A stretch of DNA of 64,000 bases from Thermoflexales bacterium. Its GTDB lineage: Bacteria; Chloroflexota; Anaerolineae; J036; Brachytrichaceae. Shown here one piece after another: positions 38,170-46,752 of this stretch (position 1 is its first letter; every line of letters begins with the position of its first letter). The notes below the pieces were generated by a model, which was not told where the DNA came from, ran no database searches, and saw only the letters and a program-made list of their open reading frames with translations. The stretch is from contig JANWVF010000022.1 in NCBI GenBank assembly GCA_025056965.1, forward strand, positions 1 through 64,000. Direction: 5' to 3'. A program made the position numbers and the translations under genes.

Positions 38170-41100
38170 CCTGACCTCCCTCCATTGACGACGGTTGGCT
38201 GCATTCGGCGCACGCGCGATTCTGCCACCTCTCCATCACCGGCTGCGACTTCGTAAATGGTGACGCCGGGGTTCTGATAGACCACGCGCAGGTCGCCGGC
38301 CTCGACCAGCGCGACGAATTTGTCGAAGCCGGCCGGGTCGTTGTACAGGCGCTCCATCTCGCCCACGATCACGTAGCGCACGTCGTAGCGGCGCAGCAGC
38401 AAACGCGCGCGGGCGATGTCGGTCGTGCTGTAGAACTCGCGCACGTCGGCGACGCGGTCTTCGACCACAGGCGCGCCAAGCGCGGCGCGTTGCTGTCGCT
38501 GATGCCATTCCCAGCCGACGACGGTGGGCAAGCCGGTGTAGATCGAGAAGCGCGCACTCCAGCGATATTGGTTGCCGCCGGCAGCGCCTTCCTCGATAAT
38601 CGTCGGCGAGCCCGCGACGTGGTCTTGCATCCAGCGAATGGCGTCGTAGTCGTGGATCAGCGGGAATTCGGCTTGCCGACCGGCGTACTCTTCGCTGCGC
38701 ACCGCATCCCGCATGAACGCCATGCCGTCCAGGCCGCGCGGCGCGGTTCGCACGTAGCGGTCATCTACCTTGGCCGGGATGGCGAAGACCGGATACAGCA
38801 TGGCCAAGAAGAACGCGACGGCAAAAGCCCCTGTGAAAGCCGCGCGCAAGAGCATCTTCGGCAGGCGTCGCGTGGCCGCTGGCTCACCGGCGAACAGCGC
38901 CTCGAGCGACCAGATCAAGGCGACCGCCGCCGAGACGCTTAGCATGAGCCAAGCTTGAATGTAGAACTTGAACTGCGTGTTCATGCGCCCGATGTCGCCG
39001 CGCAGCGTGAACAGCTCGACGAACAGCGTGACGGCAAATGCCCCCGCCGTCATCAGCCACACTAGGCGCGTCGGCGACGCACGATCCGGCAACCAGGCGC
39101 AAGCGAACGCCAGCAGCGTGATCGGTGCAGCGACAACGGCTACCGGCGTTTCGCGCAGCGCCAGCCACGCGCCGCCGGTTAAACCGATGGCCGCGACGAT
39201 GCCCAAGGCCGCGCGCTGCGCTCGCCCGCCGATGGACAGCTCGCGCAGCAGATAAAAGCCGATCGGGATGAGGAACAGGCCGTATATTGTGAAGTAGGTT
39301 TCCAGCCGCGTGCGATCGCCGCTCCACGGGTCAATTTCGTTGTAGGCGGAGCCATAGTTCACCAGGTAAGGCGCCATCGCCAACCGCGTGAGCGCGACGA
39401 ACGCGACGACCGACGGCAGCGCGGCAAGGGCGGCGCGCAGCAGCCGCCACAGGTTGAGCGACTGCCCTTCACCGATTTCGATCCGCCCCAGCACCAGGCC
39501 GGCAGCGGCCAGCAGCAAGTAGGGCGGGTAGTCCCATGAGTTCGTCGGCCAGAGCATCCCGGTCACGACGGCGGCTAGGACGATCGCCACCCAGCGATGC
39601 ACCCCGGCAGCGAAGGCCAGCGCAAACGCCAAGGCCAAGTAGGCCAGCGGCATGGCCATCATGTGGGCATGCAAGTCGGCATAGAGAAAGGTAAAGAGCG
39701 GGAACTCGGCGATCATCACCTCGGGCGCAGGCCGTGTCGGGTTCCAGTATGGCCACCACGGCGCGACCGGCAGCGGCGCGCCTCCCAGCCACTTCAGTAT
39801 GCCGCTCACCAAAGCGACGGGCGCGGCGACGCCCTGCTCGATCCCGCCTAGTTTTTGCCAAGCCGGGCCGACCACGCGAATCTGATCGCCATTGCCGATG
39901 ACGACGGCGAAAGTCGCGGCGATCAGTCCGGCCACGACCGCGCGCCGAAGCACAGGGGCATTCGGCCTAGCCGCCGCATAGAACGACGCGCCCAGCCCGA
40001 ACGCGCCGCAAGCCGTCATGGCGAACAACGTGGGGATGACGATGTTGTACGCCATGGCCGGATCAATACCCAGCGCCTTGATCGGCAGGCCGACCATGAC
40101 GAAGCCGTAATAGTAGTAGTTGATCGCGCCGCCTGCGAACCAGGGGTCTTGCGGCGGGAAGTAGGTTGCCTTCAGCACCGCGTTGAGGTAGGCGAAGTCC
40201 ATCGGTTTCTCGCCGCCGAAGAACGGATGCCACAGATCGGGATTGCCGGCGCGCACGAGCAAGAAGAAGGCGAACGCCACCAGGAACAAGCCCTCGCCGA
40301 CGAGCATCACCGGCCAACGCGCGCGCACCAGCGCGATGATGTCGTCGCGGTGAAGATGGCCGATCGTCGCCGCCATCACGACGAAGACGATGACGATGGC
40401 CCAGATCACGCTCGGCTTGAACGGCGCGATGCGCAGGCTGGCCAACCACCAGGCGATGAACGATGCGATGAGCAGGCCGAAGATTTTGGCGAATGCATAG
40501 CCTCCATCCACAAACGCAGGCAGACGCCAGGTGGAAGAGGCGGGATCGGCCTGTGTCCGGCCTCCGAGAGCCGAGCGCTTCGTCGCGGTCGCTAGCAGCA
40601 TAAAACCGGCAATGCCTAGTGCCTCGATCAACACGAGCCAGGCGAGGACGGCGAGCAGCTGCGACCGATTCAGCGGCGAGTCGCGCGGGAAGAGCTCGCG
40701 CCACGTGCCACCCGTCTGCTGCGCCTCGCGCGTGTGTTGGTCGAGCAGTAGGCCGCCCGGCGTGTTGCTGGCCTGAAGAGCGGTCTGGCGCACCGTGCGC
40801 ATGTCCACGTAGGGGCCGAGCGTGCGCTCGACGAGCGCCGAGGAATACGTCGGCGTCTTCTGGAAGATCAGCACGCGCGGGTGGTCGTAGACCGAGAAGG
40901 CCTCCTCCGCTTTCGGATAGGGCACCTCGATGCCCGGCGGCGTCCCTTGCACGCCAGCCGGGCGCGTCAGGCGCTGCGGCATCTCCTGATCGTTGAAGAC
41001 GAACGGGCCGATGCGCGGGAAGCGATGAAAGTCGGCAACCAGCGCGAAGCCCAGCTCGCCGCTCATGAGCGCGCGGTAATAAGCGTTGGTCATCGGGAAG

Positions 41101-43364
41101 CGCCACGGCAGGCGCGCCACCGAGGCGTAATGCCGGTTGCTGTTCAGCACAATGTAGTCGGCTTCGTCCAGCGCCCGCACGAACATCTCATATTTGGCCG
41201 GATCGTCTTCGTTGTATACCGGCATGTCGCCCCAGGCCGAGCTGCTCAGCCCGCGGTAGTACCAACCGAAGCCGTCCTTGCCCTCGATGCGGAAGGGGAT
41301 GCCTTCGTCGAAGTGCTGGTTGGCGATGACGCTGGTGCGTGCGCGCAGGCCGTCGCCGTCCAGCAGCGTCAGCTCGAGCGTGTAGTCGGAGTCCGGCTCG
41401 ATCACTACGCCGTCGAACGCGAGCATGGCCGCGCCCGGGCCGATGCGCCCGCGGACGACACCCAGCTCGGCCTGCGTGCGGGTGTCGAGCAGTCGCATCT
41501 GCACCGTCCCCTTGCCCTCTACGTAGTTCAGCGTGAAGCGCGGCCGTCGGAGTGCCTCACCGATGCCGTCGGACTGTGCGCCGACGCGCACGGTCGTGAT
41601 GAACGGCGCGTCCGGGTAGAGCGCGATGTCCCGGATGGGCAGTTGCACTTGGTGCGGCCGGCCGTCCACATCTCCGGCAAGCGTAAGCGCCGTGGGCACG
41701 TTCGCGTAGATCCAGCGCGACGCCTCGGTGCGCGTCAGCTCACCGTCGTAGATGCGCATGAAGGCCAGCGTCCAGGTCAGCGTCCCGCCGAGCACCAGCG
41801 CGATGAGCAATCCGGGCTTGAACACCGGAAGCCGAGCGAGGAAAGAAAGGAGCGCCGGCTTCCCCTTTGCGGCCTCTGCTTGCGAGCCGCCGATCCTCAT
41901 CCACCCGCCCCTCCACAGGGCTATCAGGACGGCTGCGGCGGCGACGCACAGCATCGGGTAGATCGGCAGTTGGTAGCGCAGCGATTTGACGAACTGCGTG
42001 CCCTGGTAAAGGAAGAAGCCGAAGATCCAAAGCGTGGGCACCAGATAGGCATATCGGCGCCGTCCGCGCAGCAGCCGGCCGAGCATGTAGAACGCGCCGA
42101 TCACAGCGGTCACGCCGAGCGGCACGCCCAGCCCGTAGAACACGATGTTGGTGAGCGGAAAGAGGATGGGCGCGCGGTTGGCCCATTGCCAGCCCCATGG
42201 CGGGTCGGCCATGCCGGAGGACTGCGCAGCCGCAAACTGGAGCTCGGCGACCCAGCGCGCCGACGGCACGATGAGCGGGCGCAGGAACGCCGGGATGCGC
42301 TCGACGAGGCGCGACAGGGCTTCGGGCATCGGTGGCGTGCGCTGACAGATCTCGAACTGTTCACGGTTGGTCAGCGCGTCGCAGGCGCGGATGGTATAGG
42401 CCCACTCGATTTCGCTGCCGCCGACGAATCCGTAGGGCTGCGTCAGCCGAAAGCCGGCGAAGGCAGTCGCACCGGCGATCAGCACGGCGGCCAGCGCGGT
42501 GATCAGGGCCGGGCCGGTCGCGCGCCGATCGCGCACGACGGCAATCGCGATGGCGACGACCGTCAGCAGGGCGGTCGGCCAGGCGCTGATCTTGCTCGCA
42601 ACCGCCAAGCCGGAGCATAAGCCGGCCAGTGCGGCGTTCGCCCACAACGCCGATGCGCCGCGCCGCGAAGTCACCTCCAACGTCGCGATGCGCACACAGA
42701 AATACAGGCAGCCGGTGACGAACATCGTCAGCGCGCTTTCGACGACGAAGAACTTGCTGTGTTGGATCTGCAACACGGCCAGGGCGCTGAACGCCGCAGC
42801 CAGCAGGCCGACCCGCCACCCGAATAACCGCCGACCGGTGAGATACACCACCAGCACGGTGATCGTATCGGCGAGCGCCGAGAGCAGACGCCCGACCAGC
42901 CGGATGTATTCGTAGCCGGTGAAGAAGCCCTGAACGCATTCGGTAGCAGCCGTGCCGAAGAGTAGCCGACCGAGGGCTGCGGGGACAACTGCATGCGTTG
43001 GCGCGCAGCCCTGGTCGAGGAACTCGGCAAGCGCGCGCCCGCCGAACAGCGGCAGCGTGCCGTATACCCAGCTCTGACGATTGTTATATGGGTTGAGCGG
43101 CGACCGAGCCGGATCGAGATACTCCTCAAAGCTGCTCGGCATTTGCAAAGCCGAGATCACGTTCGTCACATGGCGCTCGTCGGGATGGTTGTACTGGCTC
43201 TGATCCCAGTTGAGATCGTAGAAGCGCAACGCCGCCGCAACGGCGAGGATGACGAACAAAGCCGCCGGGCGCAGGTATCGCCGCAATCGCCGGGGAGCGC
43301 GCCGATCGTTCGAGGAGATTAGGCTGGTGTCGGAAGTCGCGGCCTTGGTCAACTCCGCAGACAT
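38166..43364 (-). CDS. Giant membrane protein: N-terminal GT39-like module fused to C-terminal DUF2298 module (1732 aa)
   Basis: N-terminal PMT-like DLNWDQSQYNHPDERHVTNVI; C-terminal DUF2298-like NPDLWHPFFGGEKPMDFAYLNAVLKATYFPPQDPWFAGGAINYYYYGFV. Confidence 0.88.
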   Translation of the reverse strand: MSAELTKAATSDTSLISSNDRRAPRRLRRYLRPAALFVILAVAAALRFYDLNWDQSQYNHPDERHVTNVISALQMPSSFEEYLDPARSPLNPYNNRQSWVYGTLPLFGGRALAEFLDQGCAPTHAVVPAALGRLLFGTAATECVQGFFTGYEYIRLVGRLLSALADTITVLVVYLTGRRLFGWRVGLLAAAFSALAVLQIQHSKFFVVESALTMFVTGCLYFCVRIATLEVTSRRGASALWANAALAGLCSGLAVASKISAWPTALLTVVAIAIAVVRDRRATGPALITALAAVLIAGATAFAGFRLTQPYGFVGGSEIEWAYTIRACDALTNREQFEICQRTPPMPEALSRLVERIPAFLRPLIVPSARWVAELQFAAAQSSGMADPPWGWQWANRAPILFPLTNIVFYGLGVPLGVTAVIGAFYMLGRLLRGRRRYAYLVPTLWIFGFFLYQGTQFVKSLRYQLPIYPMLCVAAAAVLIALWRGGWMRIGGSQAEAAKGKPALLSFLARLPVFKPGLLIALVLGGTLTWTLAFMRIYDGELTRTEASRWIYANVPTALTLAGDVDGRPHQVQLPIRDIALYPDAPFITTVRVGAQSDGIGEALRRPRFTLNYVEGKGTVQMRLLDTRTQAELGVVRGRIGPGAAMLAFDGVVIEPDSDYTLELTLLDGDGLRARTSVIANQHFDEGIPFRIEGKDGFGWYYRGLSSSAWGDMPVYNEDDPAKYEMFVRALDEADYIVLNSNRHYASVARLPWRFPMTNAYYRALMSGELGFALVADFHRFPRIGPFVFNDQEMPQRLTRPAGVQGTPPGIEVPYPKAEEAFSVYDHPRVLIFQKTPTYSSALVERTLGPYVDMRTVRQTALQASNTPGGLLLDQHTREAQQTGGTWRELFPRDSPLNRSQLLAVLAWLVLIEALGIAGFMLLATATKRSALGGRTQADPASSTWRLPAFVDGGYAFAKIFGLLIASFIAWWLASLRIAPFKPSVIWAIVIVFVVMAATIGHLHRDDIIALVRARWPVMLVGEGLFLVAFAFFLLVRAGNPDLWHPFFGGEKPMDFAYLNAVLKATYFPPQDPWFAGGAINYYYYGFVMVGLPIKALGIDPAMAYNIVIPTLFAMTACGAFGLGASFYAAARPNAPVLRRAVVAGLIAATFAVVIGNGDQIRVVGPAWQKLGGIEQGVAAPVALVSGILKWLGGAPLPVAPWWPYWNPTRPAPEVMIAEFPLFTFLYADLHAHMMAMPLAYLALAFALAFAAGVHRWVAIVLAAVVTGMLWPTNSWDYPPYLLLAAAGLVLGRIEIGEGQSLNLWRLLRAALAALPSVVAFVALTRLAMAPYLVNYGSAYNEIDPWSGDRTRLETYFTIYGLFLIPIGFYLLRELSIGGRAQRAALGIVAAIGLTGGAWLALRETPVAVVAAPITLLAFACAWLPDRASPTRLVWLMTAGAFAVTLFVELFTLRGDIGRMNTQFKFYIQAWLMLSVSAAVALIWSLEALFAGEPAATRRLPKMLLRAAFTGAFAVAFFLAMLYPVFAIPAKVDDRYVRTAPRGLDGMAFMRDAVRSEEYAGRQAEFPLIHDYDAIRWMQDHVAGSPTIIEEGAAGGNQYRWSARFSIYTGLPTVVGWEWHQRQQRAALGAPVVEDRVADVREFYSTTDIARARLLLRRYDVRYVIVGEMERLYNDPAGFDKFVALVEAGDLRVVYQNPGVTIYEVAAGDGEVAESRVRRMQPTVVNGGRSG

Positions 43365-43371
43365 CGGCGCG

Positions 43372-43377
43372 ATTATA
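43372..43377 (-). promoter_or_regulatory. -10 box TATAAT, 7 nt before ATG of the DUF2298 gene
   Basis: Minus strand TATAATCGCGCCGATG. Confidence 0.55.
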
Positions 43378-43562
43378 TTGGGCGAGAGAGTAAACGGTAG
43401 ATTAAGCTCACTGCGTCCTCGCCCAACGCCCTCTCGGCTTAAGCTAGGTGGTTGACCTTCTTGGGGCAGGTGAGCTTGTGTGCTGCCGATGCACTAATTC
43501 GATACACCTGCGGCAGGCTTCAGAGCAGGGCTAGGACGGGTCTGCTATCCGAGGCGGACAAA

Positions 43563-43592
43563 TAAAAAACCGCCATAGATGAGGGCGGCTTT
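43563..43592 (-). terminator. Intrinsic terminator downstream of tRNA
   Basis: Minus strand CCGCC-CTCATCTAT-GGCGG followed by TTTTTTATT. Confidence 0.85.
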
Positions 43593-43595
43593 AAA

Positions 43596-43667
43596 TAGCG
43601 GGAGTAGGATTCGAACCTACGACCTTCAGGTTATGAGCCTGACGAGCTGCCACTGCTCTATCCCGCA
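43596..43667 (-). tRNA. tRNA-Met(CAT), initiator-type
   Basis: Complete cloverleaf; CTCATAA anticodon loop; unpaired 1:72 (U.U), A11:U24, A73; CCA not encoded. Confidence 0.93.
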
Positions 43668-43838
43668 TCGGCACTTGTGATTATATGCACAACTCGATTT
43701 TGGTCAAGGGTATTTTTGACACCAACCCGGGGCTTATGCGCCACCAAGATTGTGTCTGATGCAGACCGGGAGCATAGTCGCAAGTCATCACATATTATGT
43801 ATACGGCGTGCAGACGGCAGGCGCAGGGATGACGGTCA

Positions 43839-43980
43839 CTGGCAGTGAACCGCTGCCAGGCAGATACATAGACGAGCATCAGCGTGCATGACGGGCGAGG
43901 CGGGGTAGGCAAAGGGCGGGTAAGTGAAGGCAGTGCCTTCACCTACTCGCCGTCAGCGCAACAACATGTATCTGTTTGGC
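43839..43980 (+). other. Structured intergenic element upstream of pheT (nested inverted repeats)
   Basis: 43855-43869 pairs with 43966-43980 (15 bp, 2 G-U); internal hairpin 43915-43951; hairpin TGGCAG/CTGCCA 43839-43859. Confidence 0.5.
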
Positions 43981-44106
43981 TGGCAACTCGATCGCGAGCA
44001 CAGCGCTCTGACGCGTGAGGTTCGCGCTAGATTCCATTTGGCCAGAGCGCAGCGATGTTAGAATCGCATTGTGTATCCTGCAAGTTGAAGTGAGCCGCAC
44101 ATCATC

Positions 44107-46617
44107 ATGCGCGTCCCGATCTCTTGGCTGCGAGAGTACGTTGAAATCACCCTTCCCATCGAGCAATTGGCCGAAAGGTTGACGCTGGCCGGCCTCGAAG
44201 TCGAACATATCGAGTACGTCGGATTGCCCGGCAGTGAGCTGCCGTGGGATCGTGACAAGATCTTCGTCGGTCAATTGCTCAAAGTCGAGCGCCATCCGAA
44301 TGCCGATCGCTTACTGCTTGTTACGGTGGATTACGGCGCAGGGCAGCCGATCACGGTCGTGACCGGCGCGCCCAACATTCGGCCCGGCGACAGCGGGCAG
44401 AAGGTCGTGCTGGCGCTGAAAGGTGCACGCCTATACGACGGCCACAAAGAGGGCAAGGTCATCATGACCTTGAAAGAGGCGACGCTGCGCGGCATCAAGA
44501 ACGACTCGATGGTGTGCAGCGAGAAGGAGCTGGGGCTAAGCGACGATCACGAGGGCATCCTCATCCTGCCCGAGGATGCGCCGGTCGGCGTCCCCCTGGC
44601 CGACTATCTAGGCGATGTGGTGCTGGAGATCGCCATTTTGCCCAGCACGGCGCGCGCCGCTTCGATCATCGGCGTGGCGCGCGAGGTCGCCGCGCTCACC
44701 GGCCAGACCGTGCGCTATCCGCCGATGGACGTTTGCGCCGAGGGTGACCCAGTCGAGGACGAGCTGCGCATCGAGATCCGCGATCCCAAGTTGAACCCGC
44801 GCTTCACGGCCGGCGTCATCAAGGGCGTTGCGCTCGGCCCTTCTCCGTTCTGGATGCAGCGGCGGCTGGCGCTGTGCGGCATGCGCGCCATTAACAACAT
44901 CGTGGACATCTCGAACTACGTCATGTTGGAGCTCGGCCATCCGACGCATGCCTTCGACCTAGATGCCATACGGGTTGGGCCAAGCGGCGTCCGCACGATC
45001 ATCACGCGAACGGCGCAGCCGGGCGAGACGCTCATTACGCTCGACGGGCAGACGCGCATGCTGCAGCCGACCGACATCTTAGTGTGCGACGAGGTTGGCC
45101 CGTTGAGCATCGCCGGCGTGATGGGCGGCGCCGACAGCGAGGTGAAAGATGCGACGCGCAACGTGCTTTTCGAGGCTGCGTCCTGGGATCCTATCAGCAT
45201 TCGCAAGACCGCGCGCCATCACAACCTGCACAGCGAAGCCTCGTATCGCTTCTCGCGCGGCGTACATCCGGCGCTGGCTATGGCCGCCCAGCGGCGCGGA
45301 CTATGTCTATTGCAGAAGTATGCCGGCGGCGTGATCAGCCGCGGCATCCTGGATGCCTACCCGTCGCCGGCCAAGCCCGTCGTCGTCGGCTTGCACCCGC
45401 AACGGGTGAACAAAGTGCTCGGCGCCGAGATTCCGGTCGAAGAGATGGCGCGCATCCTACGCGCGCTGGAATTCGAGATCACGGCGGATGGCGACGCCGC
45501 AACGTCGCAGGCGCGCCTGATTGTGACCGCTCCGGCTCATCGCCTCGACATCGAGGGCGAGCACGACCTGATCGAGGAGATCGCGCGCATCTATGGCTAC
45601 GATCGAATCCCGGAGACGCTGATGGCCGATGCGCTGCCGCCCACGTCCGGCAATGCCGAGTTGGAGTTTGAGGAGCAGGTGCGCGATTTGCTGGTGGGCG
45701 CCGGCCTGCAAGAGATCGTGACCTACCGCTTGACCACGCCGGAACAAGAAGCGCGCACCTACGCGCCCGGCGCGCCTGCTGACGACCGTCCCTACGTCAC
45801 GCTCGCCAACCCGATCAATCCTGAGCGCACTGTGATGCGCCACACGTTGGTGAGTGGCGCGCTGGAGACGCTGGCGGCGAACTTGCGCCACCGCGCGCGC
45901 GTGGCATTGTTCGAGATCGGCGCGGTTTTCTTGCCCACCAGCGATAGCCTCTTGCCCGCAGAGAAGCCTCGCTTGGTCATCGCCATGAGCGGCGCCCGCG
46001 CCGAACCCTCTTGGCGCAGCGGCAGCCCGGCCAACTCGCCCGTCATGGATTTTTACGACCTCAAGGGCGTAATTGAGTCGCTGCTGGACGGGCTGCACAT
46101 CGGCGAGGTGACCTACGAGGCGACGACGCATCCCACCTACCATCCGGGCCGCACGGCCTTGGTGCGCGCGTGCGACGCGCAGCGGACGCCGCTGGGCGTC
46201 TTCGGTGAGTTGCACCCGCGCGTGCGCGAAGCGTGGGCGCTGCCTGCTGACCGCCCGGCGCTCATCGCGGATTTCGACCTGGAGGCATTGCGCCTCGCCA
46301 CCCCGAAGGACTACGCCGTGCGCGATGTGCCGCGCTTCCCGGCCGTGATCGAGGATCTGGCCATCGTCGTAGATGAGAGCGTGCCGGCGGACGCCGTGGC
46401 GCAGGCGATTCGCCAAGCCGGCGGCGCGCTGCTGCGCGACGTGCGCTTGTTCGACGTGTATCGTGGCGAGCAGATCGCCTCGGGCAAGAAAAGCTTGGCC
46501 TACTCGTTGTCTTACCAGGCCGAAGACCGCACGCTGACGGACAAGGACGTGGAGAAGTTGCGCGCCAAAATCATCCGTGCGGTCGAAGGTCAACTCGGCG
46601 CAACGGTGCGGCGATAA
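44107..46617 (+). CDS. pheT: Phenylalanyl-tRNA synthetase beta subunit
   Basis: MRVPISWLREYVEITLPIEQLAERLTLAGLEVE, tRNA-binding and B3/B4, FDX-ACB C-terminal domain. Confidence 0.97.
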   Translation: MRVPISWLREYVEITLPIEQLAERLTLAGLEVEHIEYVGLPGSELPWDRDKIFVGQLLKVERHPNADRLLLVTVDYGAGQPITVVTGAPNIRPGDSGQKVVLALKGARLYDGHKEGKVIMTLKEATLRGIKNDSMVCSEKELGLSDDHEGILILPEDAPVGVPLADYLGDVVLEIAILPSTARAASIIGVAREVAALTGQTVRYPPMDVCAEGDPVEDELRIEIRDPKLNPRFTAGVIKGVALGPSPFWMQRRLALCGMRAINNIVDISNYVMLELGHPTHAFDLDAIRVGPSGVRTIITRTAQPGETLITLDGQTRMLQPTDILVCDEVGPLSIAGVMGGADSEVKDATRNVLFEAASWDPISIRKTARHHNLHSEASYRFSRGVHPALAMAAQRRGLCLLQKYAGGVISRGILDAYPSPAKPVVVGLHPQRVNKVLGAEIPVEEMARILRALEFEITADGDAATSQARLIVTAPAHRLDIEGEHDLIEEIARIYGYDRIPETLMADALPPTSGNAELEFEEQVRDLLVGAGLQEIVTYRLTTPEQEARTYAPGAPADDRPYVTLANPINPERTVMRHTLVSGALETLAANLRHRARVALFEIGAVFLPTSDSLLPAEKPRLVIAMSGARAEPSWRSGSPANSPVMDFYDLKGVIESLLDGLHIGEVTYEATTHPTYHPGRTALVRACDAQRTPLGVFGELHPRVREAWALPADRPALIADFDLEALRLATPKDYAVRDVPRFPAVIEDLAIVVDESVPADAVAQAIRQAGGALLRDVRLFDVYRGEQIASGKKSLAYSLSYQAEDRTLTDKDVEKLRAKIIRAVEGQLGATVRR

Positions 46618-46752
46618 GCCGTCGCCTCGCCGAGATCGGCCAACGATATTCAGCGCGCAACTCGGCGCGCCTCAGAGGTGTCTCAGCAAGAGCGCGTAGC
46701 CTTGGCATGGCGATGTGCTCCTTGGGTCTGCGCCAACCCTCACATTGTGGTC

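Noticed and set aside
40881-42620. 579-aa plus-strand ORF
   Set aside because: Antisense to the DUF2298 fusion gene, no recognisable domain, composition of a shadow ORF.
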